A DNA stretch of 64,000 bases from Paenibacillus abyssi (GCF_014640295.1 NZ_BMGR01000010.1:62001-126000), one strand, 5' to 3'; counted from the stretch's first letter, positions 34,406-46,640 are shown. The notes: generated by a model from the sequence alone, not told the origin. Made by a program: numbers and translations.

Positions 34406-37400
34406 TTAGAACAACGATAACTGATTGGACTCCGGCAGGCCTCGGAAGCAGCCCATACTGTTTAATACTTCGATGACGGTTTTACTCGCCTTCGATTTTT
34501 GCTGGAAGTCTTCGATGGAGAGGAAATCGCCCTGCTCCTTCGCTGCGGCGATATTGCGGGCGGCGTTGTCGCCGATGCCGGCAATCGCGGCGAACGGAGG
34601 GATCAGCGAGTCTCCTTCAACTGTGAAACGCAGCGCATCCGATTTGAACAGATCGATAGGCTTGAATGAGAAGCCCCGCGCCGTCATCTCCAGCGCCATC
34701 TCCAGAATCGATACCATAGCTTTTTCCTTCGGCGTAGCTTGGAACCCCTTGGCGTCAATCTCAATCAATTTCCGCTTAATCGCATCATAACCTTGGCACA
34801 AAAGCTCAAGATCAAAATCCTCCGCCCGGACCGTAAAATAAGTCGCATAAAACTCTATTGGATAATACAGCTTGAAAAAGGCCGTTCTTACAGCCGAAAT
34901 AACATAAGCTGCGGCATGCGCCTTCGGAAACATATACTCAATCTTCAAGCAGGAATCAATATACCACTGCGGCACTTTACAGTTTTTCATTTCGTCGATC
35001 CATTCGGGAGTCAAGCCTTTCCCTTTACGAACACTCTCGGTTATTTTGAACGCCAATCCGGCATCCATTCCCGCTTTATAAATCAAGAACAACATAATGT
35101 CATCCCGACAGCCGATAACAGTCTTGATGTTACATGTATTGTTTTTAATTAGTTCCTGAGCGTTGCCAAGCCACACTCCGGTTCCATGTGAAAGCCCTGA
35201 GATTTGCAGTAAATCCGCAAACGAGGAAGGCTGTGTTTCCTGCAGCATCTGGCGCACGAATTTGGTGCCCATCTCCGGAACCCCATAGGTTGCAACCGGC
35301 GTGCGGATCTGTTCCGAGGATACGCCCAAGGCTTCCGTAGAATTAAATAAACTCATGACCTTCGGATCATTCATCGGGATGGTTGTCGGATCGACTCCCG
35401 TCAAATCCTGCAGCATACGCATCATCGTCGGATCATCGTGCCCAAGAATATCAAGCTTAAGCAGGTTGGCATCAAAAGCATGATAATCAAAGTGCGTTGT
35501 TTTCCACTCCGCGCTCGTATCGTCAGCAGGAAACTGAACAGGCGTTATATCCTCTACTTCCATATAATCCGGTACCACGACGATACCGCCCGGATGCTGG
35601 CCGGTGCTGCGTTTCACGCCGGTACATCCGTTAGCAAGGCGGCTTAATTCGGCGCCTCGCCATTTCTTGGCTTGGTCCTCTTCATACTTTTTGGCAAAAC
35701 CAAAGGCCGTCTTCTCGGCCACCGTGCCGATCGTTCCCGCACGGAACACGCTTTTCTCGCCGAACAGCACCTTTGTGTAGTTGTGCGCATGCGGCTGATA
35801 TTCCCCGGAAAAGTTCAAGTCGATATCGGGAACCTTATCCCCTTTAAATCCAAGGAACGTCTCAAACGGAATATCCTGCCCTTCACCCTTCATCGGTTTG
35901 CCGCAGTTCGGACAGTTTTTGTCCGGCAGGTCAAAGCCGCTCGGCACACTGCCATCCAAGAACCATTCGCTATGCCTGCATTCCGGGTTTTTGCACAAAT
36001 AATGGGCAGGCAGCGGGTTTACTTCGGAAATGCCAAGAAATGTTGCAACGACGGAAGATCCTACGGAACCGCGGGAACCAACCAGATATCCATCTTCGTT
36101 CGACTTTTTTACAAGACGCTCAGATATTAAATAGTTAGCCGAAAAGCCGTACTTGATAATCGGTACCAATTCCTTCTCGAGCCGCTGTACAACCACGTCC
36201 GGCACAGGCTCACCATACATTGCTTTGGCCGTCTCGTAACATTTCTCCCGGATTTCGTCGTCTGCTCCCTCAATAATCGGGGTAAACAGCTTATCCGGAA
36301 ACATCTCGAACGGCTCAAAACGAGCCGCAAGATCCACTGTGTTACGAACGACAACCTCATACGCCATTTCCTTGCCCAAAAATTCAAATTCCTCGAGCAT
36401 TTCATTGGTCGTACGGAAGTGCGCATCCGGCTTGCGCATGTCCTTTAACGGGCTGAATCCGGTAATGCCATGTATCGTAATATCGCGATAAATTTTATCT
36501 CTCGGGTTCAAATAATGGACATTTCCCGTAGCAATGACCGGCTTGCCAAGCTTCTCGCCGATTTGGACGACTCTGCGAAGTGCCTGTTCGATCTCCGCAC
36601 GGCTACCGACCAATCCCTTGTCGACCAGATGCATATAGAAACCAACGGGTTGAATCTCAAGCACATCATAGAATCGCGCGGTTTCTTCCGCTTCTTCAAG
36701 CGATTTGTTTAATACCGTCTCGAAGAATTCGCCTTTCTCACAGCCCGAGATGACGATGAGCCCTTCCCGAAGTTCAACTAGCTTGCTTTTAGGAATACAG
36801 GCAACCCGTTTGAAATGCTTAGTATGCGACATGGAAATTAATTTGAACAGATTTTTTTTGCCTGTAGCGTTAATGGCATAAATATTGCAATGAAATGGAC
36901 GAATATTGGATAAATCCAGCCCTACATAATCATTAAGCTGATGAAGTCCGGTAATATTGCGCGCTGCCGCATCCTGTATGAGGCCAAATAGGATACCGCC
37001 CAGTGCGATCGAGTCATCGATTGCGCGGTGATGGTTTTCCAGGCTGATTTTGTATTTATCAGCCAATGTATTCAACCGGTGATTTTTTAAAGTCGGATGC
37101 AGAAAACGAGCCAATTCCAGCGTATCCAGTACAGGATTCATGAGCTCAGGCATACCGTTTGCTTTGCAGGCCGCCTGAATAAAACCGATATCAAATCGCG
37201 CATTATGCGCAACGAGCACAGCATCCCCGATAAAATCAACGAACTCTCTCAGCTTCGGTTCCAGCTCCGGTGCGTCAACGACCATATCATCCGTAATGCT
37301 GGTAAGCTGCTGAATATGATAAGGAATTTTCTCATGCGGGTTAATGAAGGTCGAGAACCGGTCGATCTCCTTGCCTTCTTTCATTTTGACGCCGGCCAAT

Positions 37401-38713
37401 TCAATAATTTTGTTGTTAATGACCGACAAACCGGTCGTCTCGATATCAAATACCACATATACTGCTGTTTGCAGCGGTTCTTCACGCGGGAGAAGCACCA
37501 TCGGGACGGCATCATTGACGACATTCGCCTCAACGCCAAACAGCACTTGGATACCATTCTTTTTAGCTGCTTTGTAGGCGTCAGGATAACACTGCACGTT
37601 GCTATGGTCGGTAACAGCGATTGCCTTATGCCCCCACTTCGCCGCTGTCTTGATATAAGCATCTATTGGCGTTACGGCATCCATCGTGCTCATCGTTGTG
37701 TGCAAATGGAATTCTACCCGCTTTTCTTCCGCGTCATCCTTACGTTCCGCCGGCGCTTTGACCTCATGAAGATCATTGGGCATCATAACCAGCTCCGGTT
37801 CCTGCATGAACCGGTCATATTCCACTCTGCCGCGCGCTTTAATCCATTTCCCGTTAGACAGCAGGCTGAGTATTTTTACATCTTCCTTTGTTTTGGCAAA
37901 CATCTTCATCGCGATCGAGTCGGAGAAGTCCGTCACATTAAATGTAAACAGCGTACTTCCGTTACGAAGCTCTTTCACATCCAGGCCAAATACCGTTCCT
38001 TGTACTGTGACCTTTTTTTCCTCCTCCAAAATCTGCATAATCGGAGTTGGTTCTTCACGAATATCATAACCGACCACAAGCCTCAGATCGCCCTCATCGA
38101 CATCCGGCACATCGCTTACGCTGCTTGCCATCATCGCTTCGATGATTTCCCGTTCCTCCTGCGCCTGCCTTTGGTTAAACTTCTCTAGCTCCTCCGCTCG
38201 GGATTCACCTGCCAGAAGCTTCATTCGGAGCGTGCGCCGAAAACCTCGCTCAAAAAACTGGGATGCCGCTTCATCAATCTTCTTCTTTTTTGCCAGCTCC
38301 ACAACCGTCTCATCCTGAAGCGTCAATGACAGCAGATCGCCTTCGATCTCTAATCTGGCTTTGCCAAGCCAGCCATTAACCGAGGCCATCTCCGATTGCG
38401 CCCATTCTACGAACAGCGGCCAGTAGGCTGTGATAAGCTCTGCAGTCTGTACATCCGGATCATATTCCGTAACGAATTGAACCGACGCGATATGAGCAAA
38501 TTTATCTTTTATCGTTTGCGTAAATCGGATATGGGCCTGTAAAGGCACCAAGGACGTTTTGCGGATGCAAAACGTCCATTCCCGATTGGTGGAACTGACC
38601 AGAACTTTCTCGATCAGACCGTCCTTATAGTAGGTATCGATGAACTCCTGCGGCAGCTCCGCTTGCTTCATCAATAATTCAAATCGATGCCTTTTATCCC
38701 CTGGTTTGTCCAT
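34406..38713 (-). CDS. polC: DNA polymerase III alpha subunit, PolC type
   Basis: PolC is the replicative polymerase of low-GC Gram-positives with built-in proofreading. At 1435 aa it has the normal size (B. subtilis 1437). Order: N-terminal domains and OB fold (about 235-320), PHP domain starting at HLHTTMSTMDAV near 336 and split by the DEDDh exonuclease (VFDIETTGLS near 424), a C4 zinc finger (CKNPECRH...CPNCG, about 908-942), the palm with PDIDLNFSGEYQ near 963, and fingers/HhH at the C-terminus. The ATG follows GGGAGGG, 38 bp past proS. No promoter is seen between, so read-through from proS is likely. Confidence 0.98.
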   Translation of the reverse strand: MDKPGDKRHRFELLMKQAELPQEFIDTYYKDGLIEKVLVSSTNREWTFCIRKTSLVPLQAHIRFTQTIKDKFAHIASVQFVTEYDPDVQTAELITAYWPLFVEWAQSEMASVNGWLGKARLEIEGDLLSLTLQDETVVELAKKKKIDEAASQFFERGFRRTLRMKLLAGESRAEELEKFNQRQAQEEREIIEAMMASSVSDVPDVDEGDLRLVVGYDIREEPTPIMQILEEEKKVTVQGTVFGLDVKELRNGSTLFTFNVTDFSDSIAMKMFAKTKEDVKILSLLSNGKWIKARGRVEYDRFMQEPELVMMPNDLHEVKAPAERKDDAEEKRVEFHLHTTMSTMDAVTPIDAYIKTAAKWGHKAIAVTDHSNVQCYPDAYKAAKKNGIQVLFGVEANVVNDAVPMVLLPREEPLQTAVYVVFDIETTGLSVINNKIIELAGVKMKEGKEIDRFSTFINPHEKIPYHIQQLTSITDDMVVDAPELEPKLREFVDFIGDAVLVAHNARFDIGFIQAACKANGMPELMNPVLDTLELARFLHPTLKNHRLNTLADKYKISLENHHRAIDDSIALGGILFGLIQDAAARNITGLHQLNDYVGLDLSNIRPFHCNIYAINATGKKNLFKLISMSHTKHFKRVACIPKSKLVELREGLIVISGCEKGEFFETVLNKSLEEAEETARFYDVLEIQPVGFYMHLVDKGLVGSRAEIEQALRRVVQIGEKLGKPVIATGNVHYLNPRDKIYRDITIHGITGFSPLKDMRKPDAHFRTTNEMLEEFEFLGKEMAYEVVVRNTVDLAARFEPFEMFPDKLFTPIIEGADDEIREKCYETAKAMYGEPVPDVVVQRLEKELVPIIKYGFSANYLISERLVKKSNEDGYLVGSRGSVGSSVVATFLGISEVNPLPAHYLCKNPECRHSEWFLDGSVPSGFDLPDKNCPNCGKPMKGEGQDIPFETFLGFKGDKVPDIDLNFSGEYQPHAHNYTKVLFGEKSVFRAGTIGTVAEKTAFGFAKKYEEDQAKKWRGAELSRLANGCTGVKRSTGQHPGGIVVVPDYMEVEDITPVQFPADDTSAEWKTTHFDYHAFDANLLKLDILGHDDPTMMRMLQDLTGVDPTTIPMNDPKVMSLFNSTEALGVSSEQIRTPVATYGVPEMGTKFVRQMLQETQPSSFADLLQISGLSHGTGVWLGNAQELIKNNTCNIKTVIGCRDDIMLFLIYKAGMDAGLAFKITESVRKGKGLTPEWIDEMKNCKVPQWYIDSCLKIEYMFPKAHAAAYVISAVRTAFFKLYYPIEFYATYFTVRAEDFDLELLCQGYDAIKRKLIEIDAKGFQATPKEKAMVSILEMALEMTARGFSFKPIDLFKSDALRFTVEGDSLIPPFAAIAGIGDNAARNIAAAKEQGDFLSIEDFQQKSKASKTVIEVLNSMGCFRGLPESNQLSLF

Positions 38714-38751
38714 GATTCCCTCCCAATCCTACTGCGGTGCTGCGACGCGTA

Positions 38752-40251
<1,500 letters not shown>

Positions 40252-40268
40252 TCAAAACAATATCGGCG

Positions 40269-41549
40269 TTAACCCCTTACCAAGCGCAAAATATCATTAT
40301 ATGTTACTGCGATCATCAACAGCATCAGCATTGCAAAACCGATGAAATGAACCATACTCTCTCGATTCGGATCAACCGGTCTGCCGCGAAGCGCCTCCAC
40401 CCCAAGAAAGATAAGACGGCTTCCATCCAATGCCGGGAACGGGAGCAAATTAAAGATGCCAAGATACAGACTGAGAATTGCGGTCCACGAAGTTAATTGC
40501 GCAATCCCTCTGCTGGCGATTTCACTCGTCATTTCCGCTGTTCTCACCGGTCCGCCAAGATCATCAAGGGCGAACTGACCGAAAATGAGCATTTTAAAAC
40601 CTTCGAAAATGTTAATCGTCATATTCTTCATAGCTTGACCGGCAAATTTGAATGTTTCGGTAAATGAAGCGGAGCGCGTCGGGAACTTGGGTGCGATTCC
40701 GACTTTGCCGTCACCTGAATCGGAATCAGGATCCGGGATCGGAGTAATCTCCAAATTAATCAACTGGCCTTCGCGCACAACCGTCCATTTCATCAACACA
40801 TTTGGCGAACTGCTGATCAATTCGATCATTTTGTTATAGTCGCCGCCAATTTCAACCCCATTAATCGTCTTGATCTCATCATCGACTTTTAAATTCGCCT
40901 TTGATGCCGGACGATCCGGGATAATCTCGCCAACCATGACCTTTTGCGGCGGGTCAATCGGAACGCCGGCCATTTGGATATAAGCCGCAAACAACACAAA
41001 TGCCAATACGAAATTCATCATCGGACCGGCAAAAATCGCCAGTGCACGCTGTCCGACCGTCTTGCTTCCAAACTGCCGATCCAGCGGGGCAATTTGAACT
41101 TCCTTACCTTTGGTAATCATCATAGCTTGCGGATGCACGTCATAATGATCCTGGTCACCTTCAATATTTAAAGAAAGCTTTAACGTTTTCTCCAGATCGA
41201 TGGCTTCCACTTCACCGCGAATGACATTACTGCGTTCATCCAACCGGTCCAAATAAATTTTTGTAACCTGATTGCCTTCCAATCGAACAGCAATTGTCTG
41301 TCCAGGCTGTACCTCCACAAGCTCGGGGTCTTCTCCGGCCATTCGAACGAAACCACCCGCCGGAATTAATCGCAGCGTATACCTTGTTTCACCCTTTTTA
41401 AGCGAAAACAACTTTGGACCAAATCCGATCGCAAATTCCCGAACGAGTATACCCGCCCGTTTGGCAAAATAAAAATGCCCCCATTCATGAATGGATACGA
41501 TCACAAAAAAGACAAGAACTGTCAATAAGATGTTCTGAACCAATTCCAC
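40269..41549 (-). CDS. rasP: Site-2 intramembrane metalloprotease RasP/RseP
   Basis: RasP cleaves transmembrane segments of anti-sigma factors such as RsiW, of FtsL and of signal peptides. The 426-aa protein has the HExxH zinc motif in TM1 (SIHEWGHFYFAKRAG, H21-E22-H25), a PDZ domain (about 190-275, VGEIIPDRPASKANLKVDDE), and the third ligand motif NLLPFPALDGSRLIF near 370. It starts with GTG at 41549 after AGGAGG. The order dxr-rasP-proS-polC matches B. subtilis. A region at about 70-140 before the PDZ is longer than in many homologues, explaining the total length. Confidence 0.95.
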   Translation of the reverse strand: MELVQNILLTVLVFFVIVSIHEWGHFYFAKRAGILVREFAIGFGPKLFSLKKGETRYTLRLIPAGGFVRMAGEDPELVEVQPGQTIAVRLEGNQVTKIYLDRLDERSNVIRGEVEAIDLEKTLKLSLNIEGDQDHYDVHPQAMMITKGKEVQIAPLDRQFGSKTVGQRALAIFAGPMMNFVLAFVLFAAYIQMAGVPIDPPQKVMVGEIIPDRPASKANLKVDDEIKTINGVEIGGDYNKMIELISSSPNVLMKWTVVREGQLINLEITPIPDPDSDSGDGKVGIAPKFPTRSASFTETFKFAGQAMKNMTINIFEGFKMLIFGQFALDDLGGPVRTAEMTSEIASRGIAQLTSWTAILSLYLGIFNLLPFPALDGSRLIFLGVEALRGRPVDPNRESMVHFIGFAMLMLLMIAVTYNDILRLVRG

Positions 41550-41625
41550 TTGTTCAGCCTCCTGTTCGTAACGGCCTGTACCTAGATTATCATTATTCTC
41601 CCCGCCGTTACAAGAGAACCGCCAA

Positions 41626-42768
41626 CTAGATGCTTTCTGCTACCGCCCTTGCCCATGTATCTGTTTCTTCAATGGCTTGCAAATCAGGCAGTACTATAGG
41701 CTGATGTCGTTCGAGCACCTTCTCCAGGATCCGTTCGATTTCCAAAAAAGTGATCTCTCCTCTTAGAAAGCGGGCAACGGCTACCTCATTCGCAGCATTA
41801 AACACCGTTGTGGCAGAACCGCCCTTACGGCCGCATTCAAATGCCATTCGCAGGCAAGGATAACGTTCATAATCCATTTCCCTAAATTGAAGCTTGCCTA
41901 CCTCAGCAAGCCGAAACGGCTTCGTAGGGGTAACGAAACGCTGCGGATATGTCAAAGCATATTGTATGGGCACCCGCATATCCGGCCAGCCAAGCTGTGC
42001 AATACTGCTGTTATCGACAAATTCCACGTAAGAGTGGATAATGCTTTCGGGATGAATGAGTACTTCAATCTGATCATAAGAGACATCAAATAACCAATGC
42101 GCCTCGATGACTTCCAGCCCTTTATTAACCATTGTAGCAGAATCAATCGTTATTTTTGCACCCATCGACCAATTGGGATGATTCAGTGCTTGCTCGACCG
42201 TTACGCCATCCAGCTCCTCGCGGGTTTTATCCCGAAATGAGCCGCCAGAGGCTGTTAGAATGATCTTTTGGACAGCTCCCCTGTCCTCGCCGTTTAAACA
42301 TTGAAAGATCGCAGAGTGTTCGCTGTCAATCGGCAAAATGGAGACACCTTTTTCCCGTGCACGATTCATTACCAGGTGTCCTGCAGTAACCAATGTCTCC
42401 TTGTTGGCCAGGCCAATCGTAATTCCGGCATCGATAGCCGCTAATGTGGATCGCAATCCCCGGCTGCCGACAAGCGCCGTAACGACACAATCCGCCCCGG
42501 TTCCCGCTGCTGTCTCGATAAGTCCTTCTTCCCCATGCAATACCTTTATATCAGATGGAAGAAGAGATGCCGCCTGCTCAGCGGCCTCCTTTGTAGAAAG
42601 CGAAACCGTCTGAGGGCGAAATTGAAGGACCTGCTCCACAAGAAGCGGGACATTTGTGCCACCCGACAATCCGACAACCTCATATTGTTCCGGATGATAG
42701 GCGATGACATCGAGCGTTTGCGTACCGATCGATCCAGTCGAGCCCAATATGGATATTTTTTTCAACAA
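41626..42768 (-). CDS. dxr: 1-deoxy-D-xylulose 5-phosphate reductoisomerase
   Basis: Dxr converts DXP to MEP, the committed step of the non-mevalonate isoprenoid route, using NADPH. The 380-aa protein has GSTGSIGTQTL at 8-18 for NADPH, ILPIDSEHSAIFQCL with metal ligands near 145-160, ASGGSFRD near 183 and the C-terminal helical domain. The start is TTG at 42768 (a second TTG follows at once) behind TAGGAGGAGT, which belongs to the leader hairpin shared with dapA. Together with uppS and cdsA it supplies lipid carriers and phospholipid precursors. Confidence 0.96.
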   Translation of the reverse strand: MLKKISILGSTGSIGTQTLDVIAYHPEQYEVVGLSGGTNVPLLVEQVLQFRPQTVSLSTKEAAEQAASLLPSDIKVLHGEEGLIETAAGTGADCVVTALVGSRGLRSTLAAIDAGITIGLANKETLVTAGHLVMNRAREKGVSILPIDSEHSAIFQCLNGEDRGAVQKIILTASGGSFRDKTREELDGVTVEQALNHPNWSMGAKITIDSATMVNKGLEVIEAHWLFDVSYDQIEVLIHPESIIHSYVEFVDNSSIAQLGWPDMRVPIQYALTYPQRFVTPTKPFRLAEVGKLQFREMDYERYPCLRMAFECGRKGGSATTVFNAANEVAVARFLRGEITFLEIERILEKVLERHQPIVLPDLQAIEETDTWARAVAESI

Positions 42769-42770
42769 TT

Positions 42771-42820
42771 ACTCCTCCTACAGGTTTTGCGAAGCAAAAA
42801 CAACTTCGTGAGAAAAACCA
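42771..42820 (-). repeat. Leader hairpin plus Shine-Dalgarno element, copy 2 (dxr)
   Basis: Between the cdsA stop and dxr the minus strand holds GGTTTT...CGAAG, loop, CTTCG...AAAACC, then TGTAGGAGGAGT. The 39 positions from ACGAAGTT to TAGGAGGAGT align without gaps to the dapA leader at 32 sites. It ends directly at the dxr ribosome-binding site. Confidence 0.6.
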
Positions 42821-42826
42821 TCACTC

Positions 42827-43615
42827 TCAAAGCAAGCCTGTCAAAGTAAGGATCGGGAAAACAATCAGCCAACTGTCGCAGCGATCAAGTACGCCGCCAT
42901 GACCAGGAAGAAGGGTCCCGGTATCTTTAATGCCGCGAACTCGTTTGTAGGCGGATTGAATAAGATCTCCTAATTGCCCTGCGACAGCACAAACCACGCC
43001 AATGATAAGCGCTTGGCCTAGTCCTATCCAATCAGGGGTTAACAAAGCAAACGCCAAAGCGACAACAAGCGATAATAATACGCCCCCTATTGCACCTTCT
43101 ACCGTTTTGTTTGGACTGATCGATGGCCAAAGCTTGTTTTTGCCAAAGGCCCGTCCGCTGAAATAAGCACCGATATCGGAAGCCCAGATACATCCAAATG
43201 CCAAAAAAGTGGACAGCAGGCCATATGGATCAAGAGCACGCACTGTCATCATCGCCGAAAAGCCAAAGCCAATATAAACGGCACCTATCAGCAGGCTGGC
43301 AGCGTGATCGATCGTGATTTTATTTTTGGACAGGACAGTAATGCTGAGAAGTAAAAACATCAGCATCCATAGAATAAGCTCAGAGGATGGCCTTGTAAGC
43401 TGGAGCTCGCTCCAAGGAAATACCAAAAAAAGCAGTCCAGCAAAACCAAGCAGGGCTGCCGGTTGATGCCACTTTAAACTGTTCATGCGCACAAACTCAG
43501 CATAACCGATTAAAGAAAGCAGAAGCAGCATACCTATGTATGGCCAGCCCCCAAGTATGGCCATGCCAATAAAACCCGATCCGGCTATAATTCCGGTTAT
43601 GATTCGTTGTTTCAA
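42827..43615 (-). CDS. cdsA: Phosphatidate cytidylyltransferase
   Basis: CdsA makes CDP-diacylglycerol from phosphatidate and CTP in the membrane; pgsA at the other end of this window uses the product. The 262-aa protein has about 7-8 TM segments and the full family signature SAYKRVRGIKDTGTLLPGHG continuing as GVLDRCD near residues 220-247. The start is TTG at 43615; GGAGCG lies upstream and uppS ends 22 bp before. It is in the uppS-cdsA-dxr-rasP series. Confidence 0.95.
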   Translation of the reverse strand: MKQRIITGIIAGSGFIGMAILGGWPYIGMLLLLSLIGYAEFVRMNSLKWHQPAALLGFAGLLFLVFPWSELQLTRPSSELILWMLMFLLLSITVLSKNKITIDHAASLLIGAVYIGFGFSAMMTVRALDPYGLLSTFLAFGCIWASDIGAYFSGRAFGKNKLWPSISPNKTVEGAIGGVLLSLVVALAFALLTPDWIGLGQALIIGVVCAVAGQLGDLIQSAYKRVRGIKDTGTLLPGHGGVLDRCDSWLIVFPILTLTGLL

Positions 43616-43637
43616 CGTTCAGCACGCTCCAATTGGG

Positions 43638-44402
43638 CTATAACCCGCCATAACGGCGAGCCCGCCGCTGGTATTCACGAATCGCTTCGTAGAAATGCTC
43701 ATCCTGAAACTCCGGCCAGTACACATCGGTAAACCAGAGTTCACTATAAGCCAGCTGCCAGAGCATAAAATTACTGATTCGAAGCTCACCGCTAGTACGT
43801 ATGAGCAGGTCAGGATCAGGCAGTCCTGTCGATAGCAGAAAGGACTCCATATGCCGCTCTGCGATGTGATCAGGATCGAGCCTTCCCTGCTTGACTTCAT
43901 TCCCAATGCATCGTACAGCATCAATCATTTCTTTGCGACTGCCATAGTTTAGGGCAAAATTCAGTACGAGACCCGTATTATTTGCTGTTTTGCGAATCGC
44001 TTCTTCAACTGCTTCCAACGTATAATCCGGAAGATTCTCCTTGTACCCCATCATTCGCACTTGAACATTATTCCGCATTAGGTCATCAAGCTCAATGGAG
44101 AGAAACTCTTGGGGCAGCTTCATTAAGAAATCGACTTCCGCCTTAGGCCGCTTCCAATTCTCTGTTGAGAAGGCATACAACGTTAAATATTTGACACCAA
44201 GCCGGTCTGCGGCCATCGTAATCCGTTTGACCGTCTTCATACCTGAATGATGACCAGCCATTCTCGGCAATCCCCGACTCTTGGCCCATCTGCCGTTACC
44301 GTCCATAATAATAGCCACATGCGTAGGGATATTATCAGGATCCAATGCTTCCCCTGTATTGCTCAACGGTTTGGCAAACCATTTCTTCAACCGCTCGATC
44401 AT
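43638..44402 (-). CDS. uppS: Isoprenyl transferase (undecaprenyl diphosphate synthase)
   Basis: UppS extends FPP with cis-isoprene units to C55-PP, the carrier for peptidoglycan and teichoic acids. The 254-aa protein has HVAIIMDGNGRWAKSRGLPR with the catalytic Asp34, the hydrophobic tunnel region, and the C-terminal RTSGELRISNFMLWQLAYSE motif. The ATG at 44402 follows GGGGAGG. It lies about 90 bp past frr, after a terminator, so the downstream lipid genes form a separate unit. Confidence 0.97.
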   Translation of the reverse strand: MIERLKKWFAKPLSNTGEALDPDNIPTHVAIIMDGNGRWAKSRGLPRMAGHHSGMKTVKRITMAADRLGVKYLTLYAFSTENWKRPKAEVDFLMKLPQEFLSIELDDLMRNNVQVRMMGYKENLPDYTLEAVEEAIRKTANNTGLVLNFALNYGSRKEMIDAVRCIGNEVKQGRLDPDHIAERHMESFLLSTGLPDPDLLIRTSGELRISNFMLWQLAYSELWFTDVYWPEFQDEHFYEAIREYQRRARRYGGL

Positions 44403-44456
44403 ACCATTTCCTCCCCGTTGGGACTTGAAGCGTGAAATCTATTTTTACTGTATTAT

Positions 44457-44482
44457 ACAACAAACCCCACCTATCGGAGGGG
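44457..44482 (-). terminator. Rho-independent terminator after frr
   Basis: CCCCTCC, loop GATA, GGTGGGG (one T-T mismatch) followed by TTTGTTG on the minus strand. A TATAAT lies right after it and may be part of the uppS promoter, but no -35 is convincing. Confidence 0.75.
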
Positions 44483-44494
44483 CCGGTGTTCATT

Positions 44495-45048
44495 TTAAAC
44501 TTCCATAATCTCTTTCTCTTTTGCCGCCATCACTTTGTCGACTTCACCGATAAAACGGTCTGTTGTTTTCTGGATATCATCTTGATGTCTGCGTGACTCG
44601 TCTTCGGAAATGTCCGTTTTCTCGAGTTTTTTAATATCATCATTCGCATCGCGGCGAATGTTACGGATAGCTACTTTTGCTTCCTCGCCAAATTTCTTCG
44701 TTGCTTTGACAAGCTCAGCACGTCTTTCTTCGGTAAGGGCAGGAATGCCAATGCGGATCATATTGCCATCATTTGAAGGCGTAAGGCCCAAATCCGATTT
44801 AAGGATTGCTTTTTCGATGGAAGAAAGCGACGTTTTGTCCCAAGGCTGGATCATCAGCGTCCTTGAATCCGGCGTCGTAATATTGGCTAACTGGTTAACA
44901 GGCGTCATCGCGCCATAATACTCCACCTGCACACGGTCCAGCAATGCCGGCACTGCTCGCCCAGCACGAAGTGTTGCCAAATCCCGTTTTAATGCGGCAA
45001 TGGCTTTATCCATTCTTTCTTCGGTGTTTTTCTTAATCGATTGCGGCA

Positions 45049-45049
<1 letters not shown>
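44495..45049 (-). CDS. frr: Ribosome recycling factor
   Basis: RRF (184 aa) splits post-termination ribosomes with EF-G. Recognisable: [60 protein letters not shown] and the C-terminal helix. It starts with GTG at 45049, overlapping the pyrH TAG by one base, behind AAAGGAAGTG. rpsB-tsf-pyrH-frr is a near-universal bacterial order. Confidence 0.97.
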
Positions 45050-45813
<764 letters not shown>

Positions 45814-45820
45814 TCATTTA

Positions 45821-45855
45821 TATAATAATGAAGCGGGGCGGACGAGCCGCCCCGC
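45821..45855 (-). terminator. GC-rich hairpin after tsf
   Basis: GCGGGGCGG, loop CTCGT, CCGCCCCGC: a perfect 9-bp stem 15 bp past the tsf stop, followed by TTCATTATTATA. The stem is very strong; the tail is only moderately U-rich. Confidence 0.75.
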
Positions 45856-45869
45856 CATTTGCGTTCGGA

Positions 45870-46520
45870 TTAAAGTTTTGCTTGCGACATAACTTCTTCA
45901 ACGAAGTTGTCTTGTTTTTTCTCCAAGCCTTCGCCCAGTTCGTAACGAACAAAGCGACGGATCGAAATGTTTTCACCGATCGTGCTTACTTTCTCATTAA
46001 GAAGCGTCGAGATGGTTTTGTCTGGATCTTTGATGAAGGACTGCTCCAAGAGACAGAACTCTTCATAGTATTTACCGATGCGGCCTTCTACCATTTTGTC
46101 GACGATATGAGCAGGCTTGCCTTCATTCAAAGCTTGAGCTTTCAAAATCTCACGCTCTTTATCAAGCTCTTCTGCTGGCACTTCTTCGCGGCGAACATAT
46201 TTTGGATTCGCTGCAGCGATTTGCATCGCAATATCTCTGGCAAATTCGCGGAATTGATCTGTTTTGGCAACGAAGTCAGTTTCGCAGTTAACTTCTACCA
46301 ATACGCCAATTCGGCCACCAGCATGAATATAAGACTCAACGACACCTTCAGTTGCAATACGGCCAGCTTTGTTAGCCGCAGCTGCCAGACCTTTCTCGCG
46401 AAGAATGTCTGTTGCTTTTTGGATATCACCATTAGCTTCATCAAGAGCTTTCTTACAATCCAACATTCCAGCGCCTGTTTTTTCGCGCAATTCTTTAACC
46501 GCACTTGCACTAACTGCCAT
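45870..46520 (-). CDS. tsf: Elongation factor Ts
   Basis: EF-Ts (216 aa) exchanges GDP on EF-Tu. The N-terminal UBA-like domain with [20 protein letters not shown] and the [20 protein letters not shown] motif (the TDFV core region) are present. The single-core length is shorter than in B. subtilis (293 aa), so only one dimerisation subdomain seems to be kept; this short form is common in some lineages and I see no frameshift. The ATG follows AGGAGGG. It lies between rpsB (terminator between) and pyrH. Confidence 0.95.
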   Translation of the reverse strand: MAVSASAVKELREKTGAGMLDCKKALDEANGDIQKATDILREKGLAAAANKAGRIATEGVVESYIHAGGRIGVLVEVNCETDFVAKTDQFREFARDIAMQIAAANPKYVRREEVPAEELDKEREILKAQALNEGKPAHIVDKMVEGRIGKYYEEFCLLEQSFIKDPDKTISTLLNEKVSTIGENISIRRFVRYELGEGLEKKQDNFVEEVMSQAKL

Positions 46521-46579
46521 GATTAACCCTCCTGATCATCTCAATGAAATTATGTAACAGATTAACTGTTAACTATTCT

Positions 46580-46624
46580 AAAAAAAGGGCGGTGAGAGGT
46601 TATACACCTTCTGACCACCCTTCT
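46580..46624 (-). terminator. Rho-independent terminator after rpsB
   Basis: AAGGGTGGT...ACCGCCCTT with inner pairs, then TTTTTTTAG on the minus strand, 17 bp past the rpsB stop. Partial read-through to tsf is typical of this pair. Confidence 0.9.
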
Positions 46625-46640
46625 TGTTCAAGCAATACAA

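Noticed and set aside
37097-38188. 363-codon open frame on the plus strand
   Set aside because: It is antisense to polC, without domain similarity or ribosome-binding site.
44403-44456. Sigma-A promoter of uppS
   Set aside because: TATAAT is present after the frr terminator, but neither a -35 nor a TGn extension fits; not strong enough to list.
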